Source of the DNA: Sutterella sp.
GTDB lineage: Bacteria > Pseudomonadota > Gammaproteobacteria > Burkholderiales > Burkholderiaceae_F
Reading direction: 5' to 3'
NCBI GenBank assembly: GCA_019410445.1
Contig: DXSO01000001.1
Span: forward strand, 28,878 to 48,551
DNA length: 19,674 bases
The notes below the pieces were generated by a model. That model ran no database searches, had not been told where the DNA came from, and saw only the letters and a list, made by a program, of their open reading frames with translations. Positions 1-8,100 of this stretch are shown here, piece by piece (position 1 is the first letter of the stretch; every line of letters begins with the position of its first letter). Both the position numbers and the translations under genes were made by a program.

Positions 1-1535
1 GCTATATGCCTCAGAAATTCGGTCTTTATGAAGATCTAAGCGTGGCGGAAAATTTCAAGCTGTACGCCGATTTGTATGGGTTGTCCGAATGTGAGCGCAC
101 AAGTCGTACCCAGGAGCTGCTACGAATGACCGGTCTTACGGCATTTGTTGATCGAGCAGCAGGGAAATTATCCGGCGGAATGAAGCAAAAGCTCGGATTG
201 GCATGCGCCCTGCTTAACAGACCTCGGATTTTGCTGTTGGATGAACCTACGGTGGGGGTGGATCCGCTGTCTCGACGAGAGTTGTGGCGCATTCTTCGCG
301 AAAATGCAGAAAGCCGGCACATGCTCATTGTGGTTGCAACGACATACATGGATGAGGCTTCGTTGTGCGATGACGTGGTCATTCTTGAAGGGGGACATGT
401 TCGTGCAAAGGGAACTCCCACTCAAATTGCTTCGCATGCAGCCGGTCAAACTTACTTTGCTCGGAGCAAAAATGCCGTTGAACCGGTGCGGCTTCTGCAG
501 GATCGAATGATTGCTGATACGCAGTATCTGTTGGACGCGGTGCCGGAAGCCGACGGAGTAAGAGTGCTCACCAACGGCATGGTTTCTTTGGAGAGTTTGC
601 AGAGTCGTTATCCCGGTGTGATTTTTGCGCGGCGTGACACAACGCTGGAAGATGGCTATTTGGTTCTTCGGAAATCGTATTTGGGTGACTGGCGTACGCA
701 AAACGCACACGATGAGCCTTTCAACGAATCGGTCTTTGCACAACACCAACAAGATGAAGATTCCAGTGTGAAAACACCACCGTGCAACGTGATACGTGCG
801 GAAAATCTGGTCAGGCGCTTCGGTGCATTTGTAGCGGTCGATAAGACGAACTTCAATGTGGCTCGAGGCGAGATATTTGGTCTGTTAGGACCAAATGGTG
901 CAGGTAAGACCACAACGTTCAAGATGCTTTGTGGGCTTCTGGAAGTGTCCGAAGGCGAATTGTCCGTTGCCGGTATCGACGTACGGCGCCGACGCGAAAA
1001 AGCACGTGAAACGTTGGGCTACATGTCCCAGAAGTTTACTCTGTACTCCGGTCTGTCGGTACAGGAAAACCTTGCTTTTTTTGCCGGAGCATATGGGTTG
1101 CTTGGAAAGCGAGGTCGTGAACGTGTTTCCCAAATTATGAGCAGTTTCGGGTTGCATGAGTTTGCGTCGCGCGATGCCGGCTCTCTGCCGGGAGGATACA
1201 AACAGCGTCTGTCCATGGCAGCAGCGTTGCTGCACCGTCCTCAGATTTTGTTTCTGGACGAACCGACAAGCGGAGCGGATATTCCGACACGACGACGTTT
1301 CTGGCGTTGGGTAACGGCATTGTCCCGATGCGGCACTACCGTTGTGGTGACAACTCATTTCATGGAAGAAGCACTCTACTGTGATCGCGTTCTTATTCAA
1401 GATGCCGGCAGAAGTTTGATTTTGGGAACTCCGCAGGAAGTACGTGCAGATTGTGCGACGATGAACGATGCATTCATTCGCATCGTAACGCAGGCCCGTG
1501 CTGCTCAGACAGCTCAGATACAGGGGGCGTCATGA
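1..1535 (+). CDS. ybhF: ABC exporter, tandem ATP-binding subunit (YbhF-like), 5'-truncated by window edge
   Basis: Cytoplasmic ATPase with two fused nucleotide-binding domains that would power the two membrane subunits encoded next. The window opens inside domain 1: the first whole codons read YMPQKFGLYEDLSV, a Q-loop, so the Walker A of domain 1 and the true start lie upstream. Domain 1 shows LSGG (168-179), LLLDEP (231-248) and a Tyr codon (345-347) where the H-loop His normally stands. Domain 2 has Walker A GPNGAGKT (888-911), a degenerate signature LPGG (1185-1196), LFLDEP and a normal H-loop His (1356-1358). The two domains are joined by a linker of about 60 residues. E. coli YbhF is about 578 residues, so roughly 70 are missing here. 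The stop overlaps the next start (ATGA). The four-gene content matches E. coli cecR-ybhG-ybhFSR, with the regulator at the other end; a ybhG-like HlyD gene is expected just upstream. RbbA-type ATPases are the main alternative family. Confidence 0.85.
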   Translation, partial: YMPQKFGLYEDLSVAENFKLYADLYGLSECERTSRTQELLRMTGLTAFVDRAAGKLSGGMKQKLGLACALLNRPRILLLDEPTVGVDPLSRRELWRILRENAESRHMLIVVATTYMDEASLCDDVVILEGGHVRAKGTPTQIASHAAGQTYFARSKNAVEPVRLLQDRMIADTQYLLDAVPEADGVRVLTNGMVSLESLQSRYPGVIFARRDTTLEDGYLVLRKSYLGDWRTQNAHDEPFNESVFAQHQQDEDSSVKTPPCNVIRAENLVRRFGAFVAVDKTNFNVARGEIFGLLGPNGAGKTTTFKMLCGLLEVSEGELSVAGIDVRRRREKARETLGYMSQKFTLYSGLSVQENLAFFAGAYGLLGKRGRERVSQIMSSFGLHEFASRDAGSLPGGYKQRLSMAAALLHRPQILFLDEPTSGADIPTRRRFWRWVTALSRCGTTVVVTTHFMEEALYCDRVLIQDAGRSLILGTPQEVRADCATMNDAFIRIVTQARAAQTAQIQGAS

Positions 1536-2629
1536 AATCGTTGCCGCTTTGGTGGATGCATGCAAGAGCCTTGACGCTCAAGGAGACGCGGCAGATCCTG
1601 CGTGATCGAAGTGCGATTTTGCTGGGCGTTTTCATGCCGCTGATGCTCATTGTTTTATTTGGATATGGAATCTCTTTTGATGTGCGTCATATTCGACTCG
1701 GTGTCGTGGATATGGCTAACACGGCACAAACGAATCGAATGACGGCCAGTTTGTTGGCCAATCAGACGTTCAGAACCACGCTTTTTGTTTCTCGGGGACA
1801 AGCCAATCGTGCTTTGGAGAACTTTGAGGTGGAGGCATTGGCGATTTTTGAGAAAAAAAGCAATGCAAGTACGGGATGCCAAATTCTTGTTGACGGAATT
1901 GACGCACCGCGCGCAACCATGATTGTCAATGCCATTTCTTCGACAGCTGGCATTGCTTTGACTGGTGAATCTTCATTGCCAGGCATAGCTGTGGTTGCGC
2001 GTATCTGGTTTAACGAATCGGCGATCAGTACATGGTATTTGGTGCCGGGATTGTTTGTGATCGTGCTTACACTGACCGGTTGCATGATGACGAGCTTAGT
2101 GCTTGCCCGTGAGTGGGAGCAGGGGACAATGGAGGCGATGATTGCTACGCCGGCTTCGCCTTCGGCTATTTTGGTGAGCAAGACGTTGCCCTATTTTTGT
2201 CTTGGTATGCTCGGCTGGGGGCTGTGCATGCTTGCAGCGTATTTCTTGTATGAAGTGCCTGTGCGTGGCGGATTGGGGATTATTCTGGGTTCGTCCGCAC
2301 TTTATTTGTTGATGGGGCTGGGGCTGGGACTGGTGATCTCTGGATTGACTCGCTCTCAGTTTTTGGCATCTCAAATCACGGTTCTCGTCAGTTTTTTACC
2401 CGCCGTGATTTTGTCCGGATTCATTTTTGATCTGCGTGCAGCTCCGGAATGGGCCAATGTTCTTGCGCATTGTTTGCCGCCCGTTTACTACCTTGAGGTG
2501 CTCAAGGTTGGCTTTTTAACTGGGGGCATGCAGGACTTGGTGATTAAAAACCTGATGATTCTTGCGCTTTTCACGGTGGCAGCTTTTGTTGCCTCTTACG
2601 GTTTATGTCAAAAGAGGCTTAGAAAATGA
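1532..2629 (+). CDS. ybhS: ABC-2 type permease, YbhS-like
   Basis: Inner-membrane permease subunit of the exporter, 365 residues (E. coli YbhS is about 377). Start: the ATG at 1532 overlaps the ybhF stop by 4 bases and is preceded by an AGGGGG ribosome site; in-frame starts further upstream lie inside ybhF. Architecture is typical of ABC-2 permeases of the DrrB/YhhJ type: a cytoplasmic N-terminus rich in KET/RDR residues, one membrane helix (about residues 30-50), a large periplasmic domain (about 50-170), then five hydrophobic helices to the C-terminus. The LAREWEQGTME segment is the conserved coupling-helix region after helix 2. It is homologous to the next gene, with which it presumably forms a heterodimeric channel. 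Substrate is not readable from sequence; E. coli YbhFSR has been linked to drug and cation export. Confidence 0.85.
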   Translation: MKSLPLWWMHARALTLKETRQILRDRSAILLGVFMPLMLIVLFGYGISFDVRHIRLGVVDMANTAQTNRMTASLLANQTFRTTLFVSRGQANRALENFEVEALAIFEKKSNASTGCQILVDGIDAPRATMIVNAISSTAGIALTGESSLPGIAVVARIWFNESAISTWYLVPGLFVIVLTLTGCMMTSLVLAREWEQGTMEAMIATPASPSAILVSKTLPYFCLGMLGWGLCMLAAYFLYEVPVRGGLGIILGSSALYLLMGLGLGLVISGLTRSQFLASQITVLVSFLPAVILSGFIFDLRAAPEWANVLAHCLPPVYYLEVLKVGFLTGGMQDLVIKNLMILALFTVAAFVASYGLCQKRLRK

Positions 2630-3735
2630 CAGAGCTGCTTCAGCGTTTTTTTGGACGCGGCGCACGATTTCAAGCGCTGCTTCGCAAGGAGCTTCTTACG
2701 ACGCTCAAGGACAGAACGAGTCGAATGATCCTTGTGGGTCCGTTGATTTTGTACGTGATCTTGTTTGGCTACGTGGCCACGTTCAATTTGGACTACGCGC
2801 CGTATGCATTGTTGGATATGTCCAAAACGCGTCAAAGTGCAGAATTGGTGCGAGCTGTTGATGCCAGTACGGTGTTTGAGCGTGTGATGACGCTCGATAA
2901 CACAGCGCAGATTGCAGAAGCGATTGATTCGGGAAAAGCGCTTGTCGTGATGGTGATCGGGCAGGATTATGCCGAGCGGCTTGCCGAGGGAGGCGCTGCA
3001 CAGGTGCAGGTCATTATTGACGGGCGCAATTCCACGACGGCACAACTGGCGGCGGGTTATTTGTCGATCATTGCCGGCAATGTGGCGGGGACGGGGATGC
3101 TGTTTGAGAGCATTCGGTATCTCTACAACCCCAATAATTTGACGCAGTGGTTTATTTTGCCGGCACTCATTATGGTGCTGTCCATGCTGCAGATTATGGT
3201 GCTTTCGGCTTTGTCAGTTGCCCGAGAGCGAGAAATGGGTACTTTTGAGCAGCTGTTGATCACGCCGTATACCACGGGAGAATTACTGGCTTCCAAGGCG
3301 CTTATTCCGATACTGATCGGAATTTTCCAGGGAACACTGATTTTTTTGATCGCTCAATTTTGGTTTGAAGTTCCGCTTCGAGGCAGTGTTTTTAAGATCT
3401 ACGCAGTGATGTTGGTTTTTGTGTTGGCCATCGTCGGTATGGGACTGGCGATTTCGGCTTATAGCAAAACGATGCAGCAAGGCCTTTTGATTGCTTTTGT
3501 GGCGTTGGTGCCGATGGTACTGCTCTCGGGTTTATTCAGTCCCGTAGACAACATGCCCGAGTGGATTCAGGCGCTGACTTGGCTTGATCCGCTGCGTTTT
3601 GCGCTTTTGAGCGTCAGAAGAATCTATCTGGCCGATGCCGGCTGGATGCATATTGCTCAAATCATGATTCCGACGGCGGTTGTAGCGCTCGTCAGTCTTC
3701 CCCTTGCATATCACTACTTTAGAAAACGCTTATGA
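2626..3735 (+). CDS. ybhR: ABC-2 type permease, YbhR-like
   Basis: Second membrane subunit of the exporter, 369 residues (E. coli YbhR 368). The start codon overlaps the stop of the preceding permease (ATGA), implying translational coupling and fixed stoichiometry. Same plan as its partner: N-terminal RKELLTTLKDR segment, first helix about residues 33-52, periplasmic domain to about 170, then five helices. VAREREMGTFEQLLITP is the conserved amphipathic coupling region contacting the ATPase. The ending YHYFRKRL is short and basic, as expected for a cytoplasmic tail. I see no frameshift or missing block. The two permeases share only moderate similarity, so this is an old duplication belonging to the family rather than a recent one. 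Confidence 0.85.
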   Translation: MTELLQRFFGRGARFQALLRKELLTTLKDRTSRMILVGPLILYVILFGYVATFNLDYAPYALLDMSKTRQSAELVRAVDASTVFERVMTLDNTAQIAEAIDSGKALVVMVIGQDYAERLAEGGAAQVQVIIDGRNSTTAQLAAGYLSIIAGNVAGTGMLFESIRYLYNPNNLTQWFILPALIMVLSMLQIMVLSALSVAREREMGTFEQLLITPYTTGELLASKALIPILIGIFQGTLIFLIAQFWFEVPLRGSVFKIYAVMLVFVLAIVGMGLAISAYSKTMQQGLLIAFVALVPMVLLSGLFSPVDNMPEWIQALTWLDPLRFALLSVRRIYLADAGWMHIAQIMIPTAVVALVSLPLAYHYFRKRL

Positions 3736-4370
3736 GAAAAGAAACGGCAAAAGCACGAACCGATGGACAAGCAACGCGTCAGGCGCTGATTGACGCTGCA
3801 GGTATTTTGGCTGCGCGACAGGGCTGGGCTTCGGTTCGCGCTAAGGATGTGTGCAAGCTTGCTGGTGTGAGTGCCGCAAGCGTTAATTATTGGTTCGGCG
3901 GGCGTGACGAACTGTATCGTGAGGTGGTTCGACAGATTCCGGAGGGAATCATTGATGCTCGTCTCGAAGAGTATCTTCAAAGTGATGCGGATCCATTGGA
4001 CAAGTTAAGACAGGCGCTGGAATCCTTTTTCATGGCTTCTCGCGGACGCAGTCATTGGCATTTGGCTTTGTGGGCGCGAGAGGCTTTCACGGGACCTTCG
4101 GAAGAGTTCATCAAGGAAGTGCGCTCACGCGGCACCAAGCGGATGATGGTGCTGCGGCAGATCGTGGCTTCTTTTCTGGGTGTGCCCGAGGAGGGGCCGG
4201 AGATTGAAGCGGTTGTGATGTCGATCATGTCACCTTGTCTGATCATGGCGGCCTTGTCTCCGGAAGTCCTCAAAGAGATCTTTCCCAATCTGGTAACGGT
4301 CAAGGATAAAGAGGCGGCGATAGAACAGCTTTTGGATATGCTTCGCTTGCTCAAGCGGATGCAAGGGTGA
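3732..4370 (+). CDS. cecR: TetR-family repressor, CecR-like
   Basis: DNA-binding regulator, 212 residues. The N-terminal helix-turn-helix (about residues 12-60) contains VCKLAGVSAASVNYWFGGRDELY, where the SVNYWF recognition helix is of the YbiH/CecR kind rather than the commoner YYHF type. The C-terminal part (about 80-212) is helical and would be the ligand-binding dimer domain, resembling the DUF1956 domain of CecR. E. coli CecR represses the ybhGFSR operon and responds to chloramphenicol and cefoperazone sensitivity. Here the gene is last in the operon it presumably autoregulates, joined to ybhR by an ATGA overlap. The operator should lie upstream of the left window edge. It converges on the MFS gene with only 17 bases between, and I see no terminator there. 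Position and HTH make the CecR assignment likely but not proven. Confidence 0.8.
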   Translation: MRKETAKARTDGQATRQALIDAAGILAARQGWASVRAKDVCKLAGVSAASVNYWFGGRDELYREVVRQIPEGIIDARLEEYLQSDADPLDKLRQALESFFMASRGRSHWHLALWAREAFTGPSEEFIKEVRSRGTKRMMVLRQIVASFLGVPEEGPEIEAVVMSIMSPCLIMAALSPEVLKEIFPNLVTVKDKEAAIEQLLDMLRLLKRMQG

Positions 4371-4387
4371 TGGCGTAATTCTCGGAT

Positions 4388-5626
4388 TTAGTCGTCGAGA
4401 AGATCTTCGGAAGCATTTTGCTCTTCATGCAAAAGCTTACGAGAAACAAGAAAGAATACGATGAGTGCGCACAGACTCATGGCCGCAGCACCGAAAAATG
4501 GCAATCCGGCCAGAACATCGTTGGAATGGTGGCCTGCGGTCATCAGCATGGGGGTTGTAAAGGCCGGAGCAATTGCTCCCATGAGTGAGTGTACGGAGCT
4601 GACAGTTCCCATAGTGGCGCCCTGAACATGCATCGGCATGCGACGACTGATGGCGCTCGACAGAAGTGGGCCGACAGAAGCTGAGAGAGCGTACAGGCAG
4701 AAAAAGAGACTGGCGACCCATCCTGTGGGGCTTAGAGCAACGGCCACAAGCAGACACGTGCCTAGTCCCAGACTCGCAAGGGTCAAGGCGATCGGAGAAA
4801 TATGAGGCAGCAATCGCTGCAGACAGTAGCCTTGCACCAAAGCGATACCTAAGCTCAGGCCAAAAATGGTCAAGCCGATCTCGCGTGGACTAAAGCCGTA
4901 GCGGAATTCGCTGTAAAGCGCCCAGGAGTACTGCATCAGACTGTTTGCCAGACTGAAAAATGCCAAAGTCAGGACAAAAAATCGAATTTGAGGCAACTGT
5001 AAAAGACGAGCAAGACTGCCGAAAGCACTGTTTTTGAACAAGGTAATGGGCTCGGTACTGGGCTTTGTCAAAGACTCTGGAAGGACAAAGAGTCCGTAGA
5101 GGAAATTGAGCAGCGTTACAACGCTGGCTACCATGAAAGGCAGTTGAGGGTCGTTGCCTCCCAAAAGGCCTCCCAGCGCAGGACCAATCAGAAAACCGGC
5201 ACCGAATACGGCTCCGATGCGCCCGAAAGCGGCGGCGCGTTCATAGCCGGTTGTGATGTCTGCAATGTAGGCTTGAGCCACCGACATGTTGGCCGACAGC
5301 ATTCCTCCGACAAGACGGCTGATGAGAAGGGCGCTCAATGAAGAACTGATGGCAGGCACTATGAACATAATGCCAAGACCGAAGATGCCGCTCAGCAGAA
5401 TGGGACGACGACCGAGTCGATCAGAAAGTGCGCCAAGAAAGGGAGCAGCCAGAAACTGCATGATGCCGTAGCTCAGCATGATGGCTCCGTACCACCACAT
5501 CTGAGCGTCACGAGATTCGGTCAAAGCGCCGATGAGACGAGGCAGAACGGGGATGACAAGACCGATGCCCAGTGCATCCAGAAAGATGCAGGCATAAATG
5601 AACCACAGTCTGGACGGCAGCTTCAT
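4388..5626 (-). CDS. MFS exporter, TCR/Tet family
   Basis: Twelve-helix proton-coupled drug antiporter, 412 residues. Start chosen at 5626 (MKLPSRLWFIY), which aligns with the N-terminus of TetA-type proteins; the frame stays open for 50 more codons to 5776, but that stretch has no family resemblance. No strong ribosome site precedes 5626. Family marks: motif A GALSDRLGRRP at residues 65-75 between helices 2 and 3, LDALGIGLVIPVLP in helix 1 (TetA-like D and GxGxxxP pattern), and AYIADIT after helix 4. Length matches TetA (about 400). The C-terminal tail is acidic (EDLLDD). Tet-like motifs do not show tetracycline specificity; many chromosomal relatives are uncharacterised. It sits tail-to-tail with the ABC exporter operon and may share its regulator, but no common operator can be shown. 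Confidence 0.88.
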   Translation of the reverse strand: MKLPSRLWFIYACIFLDALGIGLVIPVLPRLIGALTESRDAQMWWYGAIMLSYGIMQFLAAPFLGALSDRLGRRPILLSGIFGLGIMFIVPAISSSLSALLISRLVGGMLSANMSVAQAYIADITTGYERAAAFGRIGAVFGAGFLIGPALGGLLGGNDPQLPFMVASVVTLLNFLYGLFVLPESLTKPSTEPITLFKNSAFGSLARLLQLPQIRFFVLTLAFFSLANSLMQYSWALYSEFRYGFSPREIGLTIFGLSLGIALVQGYCLQRLLPHISPIALTLASLGLGTCLLVAVALSPTGWVASLFFCLYALSASVGPLLSSAISRRMPMHVQGATMGTVSSVHSLMGAIAPAFTTPMLMTAGHHSNDVLAGLPFFGAAAMSLCALIVFFLVSRKLLHEEQNASEDLLDD

Positions 5627-5870
5627 TGGATAAAGGGCTCGGACGGCAATACCTGACGAATTGTGTACGCACAGTTGGCACAAACATCTCGATATTAACG
5701 AAAAGCGCGATGGACGGGGAAAAAACAAGCCGAATGAATGAGAGAAAACAATGTTGAAAGAAATAATTTTGTGCAATGGTGTGTGATGCCGTGAGATTTT
5801 TTCGTACTATGAGCTCAGTTGACGGAAACAATTCGTTTCCGCATAGGATGTTTGTCAAAAAGGATTGAGT
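5627..5870. promoter_or_regulatory. Divergent intergenic region between MFS exporter and methyltransferase
   Basis: This 244-base gap separates two divergently transcribed genes and must hold both promoters. It is clearly A/T-richer than its flanks. The only strong element I find is the inverted repeat at 5823-5841, annotated separately. A TTGACG hexamer at 5819-5824 lies 17 bases before CATAGG (5842-5847), a weak promoter match for the methyltransferase. No convincing promoter is visible for the MFS gene on the minus strand, and no small gene. Confidence 0.5.
5823..5841. repeat. Perfect 7-bp inverted repeat, candidate operator
   Basis: CGGAAAC, five-base spacer AATTC, then GTTTCCG. Both arms match perfectly. 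It starts inside a -35-like TTGACG (5819-5824) and ends just before a -10-like CATAGG, which is a typical place for a repressor site. Without a T-run it is not a terminator. The regulator is unknown. Confidence 0.5.
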
Positions 5871-6620
5871 GTGGTTCATCAGCAAGACAATCGATCTGTT
5901 TTGCAGCAGATTGCCGGTTATTGGGATCAGCGTGCACAGGGGTATGCACTTCAAGTTGACGCGGAATTTGAAAAACAGCTTGAGAAAACGTATCTGCCTT
6001 GGTTTAAAGATGTCCCAAGCGGAAGTAAAGTGCTTGATGTCGGCTGTGGACCAGGTTTTTTTTCCGTAGCGTTGGCACAGGCGGGCTTTGATGTAAGCGC
6101 TTGCGATGCCAGTGCAGAAATGCTTGCAAAAGCGCGCGAACGCGCACAGAGTTGTTCGATGACTATCGAAACGGTGCTTGGAGATGCTCAACGACTGGCA
6201 TTTGAGGATCGTTCGTTTGATTGTGTGTGTTCCCGCAATTTAGTTTGGAATTTGCAGTCGCCTCAAGCCGCATATCGAGAGTGGCTGCGTGTCCTCAAGC
6301 CCGGGGGAGTGCTGTTGGTGTTTGATGGCAATCACTATCGGTATCTTTTCGACGAGCGGTATGCGCGAGTTCATCAGGATTGGCTGAATCGCTCCCAGCA
6401 TCAAATGCTGGGGGTTGATGCTTCTGTGATGGAGCGTATTGCGGCAAATCTTCCCCTGGGCAGAGTCATGCGTCCGCAATGGGATGAAGAAACGCTTGAA
6501 GCTTTAGGAGCACGAGTGAGCAGCACCGTTCTTAAAACGCTGACGGATCCGCTGACCGGAGAGATGCTTGTGACGGATTTTGTGATCAAGGCGCTGAAAG
6601 CAGAGCCAAATGAGGAATAA
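5871..6620 (+). CDS. Class I SAM-dependent methyltransferase
   Basis: Cytoplasmic methyltransferase of the UbiE/COG2226-like fold, 249 residues. Start: GTG at 5871 has AAAAAGGA (5857-5864) with a 6-base spacer; the in-frame TTG at 5865 abuts that ribosome site and is unlikely. Motif I VLDVGCGPG (about residues 54-62) binds SAM; the acidic residue after beta-2 is in VSACDAS (D79); motif II region shows FDCVCSRN, and LRVLKPGG is motif III. An N-terminal helix with YWDQRAQGY is common to small-molecule methyltransferases of this group. The substrate cannot be read. It stands alone: divergent from the MFS gene, followed by a weak terminator and then sstT. In other bacteria similar proteins occur near metal or cofactor transport genes, but nothing here supports that. 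Confidence 0.82.
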   Translation: MVHQQDNRSVLQQIAGYWDQRAQGYALQVDAEFEKQLEKTYLPWFKDVPSGSKVLDVGCGPGFFSVALAQAGFDVSACDASAEMLAKARERAQSCSMTIETVLGDAQRLAFEDRSFDCVCSRNLVWNLQSPQAAYREWLRVLKPGGVLLVFDGNHYRYLFDERYARVHQDWLNRSQHQMLGVDASVMERIAANLPLGRVMRPQWDEETLEALGARVSSTVLKTLTDPLTGEMLVTDFVIKALKAEPNEE

Positions 6621-6643
6621 AAGCGTTTTTTTTAAGCAAATCG

Positions 6644-6679
6644 AGGCCATTTGAGGCGTATTGCCTAGAGCCTTTTTTT
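6644..6679 (+). terminator. Weak candidate terminator after methyltransferase
   Basis: Two nested AGGC/GCCT pairings (6644-6647 with 6670-6673, and 6654-6657 with 6663-6666, loop GTATT) are followed by seven T residues ending at 6679. The stem is interrupted and short, so strength is doubtful, but position and T-run fit termination between the methyltransferase and sstT. Confidence 0.4.
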
Positions 6680-6730
6680 CATAATCCCGCCACAATAAGG
6701 TGAAGACGAATTTTCGCAGGGAGATTTTTC

Positions 6731-8005
6731 ATGACTCAAAAACCGCGACGTTTGATGCATCGGGCAATGCCCTTGATCTTGGGAGGCAGTCTTGTCAAGC
6801 AGATTGTCATTGCCTTGGTGCTAGGCATTCTTTTTGCATTGGTTGCGCCGGGTGCCGCTCAGTCGGTTGGTCTGTTGGGCGGCTTGTTTGTGTCAGCCCT
6901 CAAGGCAGTGGCTCCGATTCTTGTTTTTGTTTTGGTGGCAGCGGCCATTGCCAACCACCAGTCGGGAACCGCCGCGCATATGCGCCCGATTTTGGTGCTG
7001 TATCTTGTAGGAACGTTTGCCGCGGCAACCACAGCCGTGATTACGTTCTTTATGTTCCCTGTTTCGGTGAATCTTATCGCTGACGCCAAACAGGTTTCTG
7101 CCCCGGGTGGTATCGGCGAAGTGCTGCAGAACCTTGTTTTCAGTGTGGTTGATAATCCCGTCAAAGCGCTGATGCAAGGCAACTACATTTGTATTCTCTT
7201 CTGGGCGGTTGGTTTGGGTATCGCGATCCGCAAGGCCAGCGACACAACTCGACTTGTGATGAATGATTTGGCCGACGGAGTTGAGTTTATTGTCAAAATT
7301 GTGATCCGCTGCGCTCCGATTGGTATTTTTGGGTTGGTGGCGAGCACTTTTGCGACAGAAGGACTGGATTTGCTGCTTAATTACGCACAGCTGCTTGTGC
7401 TGTTGGTCGGCAGCATGCTTTTTGTTGCTTTGGTGCTCAATCCGCTGATTGTTTGGGTCTGCATCCGAAAGAATCCCTATCCGCTTACGTTCCAGACGTT
7501 GCGTGAGTCTGGCATTACGGCTTTCTTTACGCGTTCTTCGGCCGCCAATATTCCGGTAAACATTGATTTGTGCAAGCGTTTGGGGTTGGATGAAAGCATC
7601 TATCTGCTCTCTATTCCGTTGGGCGCTACCATCAACATGGCAGGTGCTGCCATTACGATTACGACGCTGAGTTTGTCGGCGGCTTATACGATGGGAGTTG
7701 CAGTGGATATTCCGACAGCGATTCTTTTGAGCGTCGTTGCCAGTTTGTGCGCCTGCGGTGCAGCTGGTGTTCCCGGCGGTTCGCTGATGCTGATTCCTCT
7801 GGCTTGTTCTCTGTTCGGACTTGATTCCAATATCGCCATGCAGGTGGTGGCTGTTGGCTTTGTAATTGGTGTAGTGCAGGATTCTTGCGAGACAGCTTTG
7901 AATTCGTCATCCGATGCACTCTTTACGGCAGCGGCCTGTCTGCGTCATGAACGCTTCAAGCGGGAACGTCAGCTTGGTGTTGAACAAGAGATCAAGGAGA
8001 TGTGA
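6731..8005 (+). CDS. sstT: Serine/threonine:Na+ symporter SstT
   Basis: Inner-membrane sodium-coupled importer of serine and threonine, of the dicarboxylate/amino acid:cation symporter (DAACS) family; 424 residues against 414 in E. coli. The ATG at 6731 has AGGGAG seven bases upstream. Family signatures: the serine-rich TRSSAANIPVN (from about residue 267) in hairpin loop 1, GATINMAGAAITI in helix 7 carrying the sodium-site NMxG pattern, and GVPGGSLMLIPLACSLFG in hairpin loop 2. The TRSSAAN form is typical of SstT, as against the SSSSTTLP type of glutamate carriers. The C-terminal end is a charged cytoplasmic tail. It appears to be its own transcription unit, with a weak terminator before it and a strong hairpin after. 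Confidence 0.95.
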   Translation: MTQKPRRLMHRAMPLILGGSLVKQIVIALVLGILFALVAPGAAQSVGLLGGLFVSALKAVAPILVFVLVAAAIANHQSGTAAHMRPILVLYLVGTFAAATTAVITFFMFPVSVNLIADAKQVSAPGGIGEVLQNLVFSVVDNPVKALMQGNYICILFWAVGLGIAIRKASDTTRLVMNDLADGVEFIVKIVIRCAPIGIFGLVASTFATEGLDLLLNYAQLLVLLVGSMLFVALVLNPLIVWVCIRKNPYPLTFQTLRESGITAFFTRSSAANIPVNIDLCKRLGLDESIYLLSIPLGATINMAGAAITITTLSLSAAYTMGVAVDIPTAILLSVVASLCACGAAGVPGGSLMLIPLACSLFGLDSNIAMQVVAVGFVIGVVQDSCETALNSSSDALFTAAACLRHERFKRERQLGVEQEIKEM

Positions 8006-8022
8006 TCACTGCGTTCAACGGC

Positions 8023-8028
8023 TAAAAT
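8023..8028 (+). promoter_or_regulatory. Candidate -10 element for recQ
   Basis: TAAAAT matches five of six consensus positions and lies just downstream of the sstT stop. No good -35 hexamer stands 16-18 bases before it. If used, the transcript would begin near 8035 and carry the 8049-8085 hairpin in its leader. Confidence 0.3.
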
Positions 8029-8048
8029 CCTCCTCGTTTGAGGTGTGT

Positions 8049-8085
8049 GCGGCACGACTCAGGAATTGGGACGTGCCGCTTTTTT
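8049..8085 (+). terminator. Strong intrinsic terminator between sstT and recQ
   Basis: GCGGCACG (8049-8056) pairs perfectly with CGTGCCGC (8072-8079) across a 15-base loop, followed by six T residues (8080-8085). This is a textbook rho-independent terminator for sstT. It ends only 15 bases before the recQ start codon, leaving no room for a promoter between them, so it also lies in any recQ leader that starts upstream. Confidence 0.88.
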
Positions 8086-8100
8086 CTGAGTGGAAAAACT

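Noticed and set aside
4371..4387. Terminator between cecR and the MFS gene
   Set aside because: Only 17 bases; no inverted repeat or T-run found there.
5627..5776. 50-residue N-terminal extension of the MFS exporter
   Set aside because: No resemblance to MFS N-termini; the MKLPSRLWFIY start aligns with TetA-type proteins.
5865..5870. TTG start for the methyltransferase
   Set aside because: It touches the AAGGA ribosome site, leaving no spacer; GTG 5871 has the correct 6-base spacing.
8038..8100. Upstream extension of recQ to TTG 8038
   Set aside because: It would include the full terminator hairpin and T-run, and adds 21 residues with no match to RecQ N-termini.
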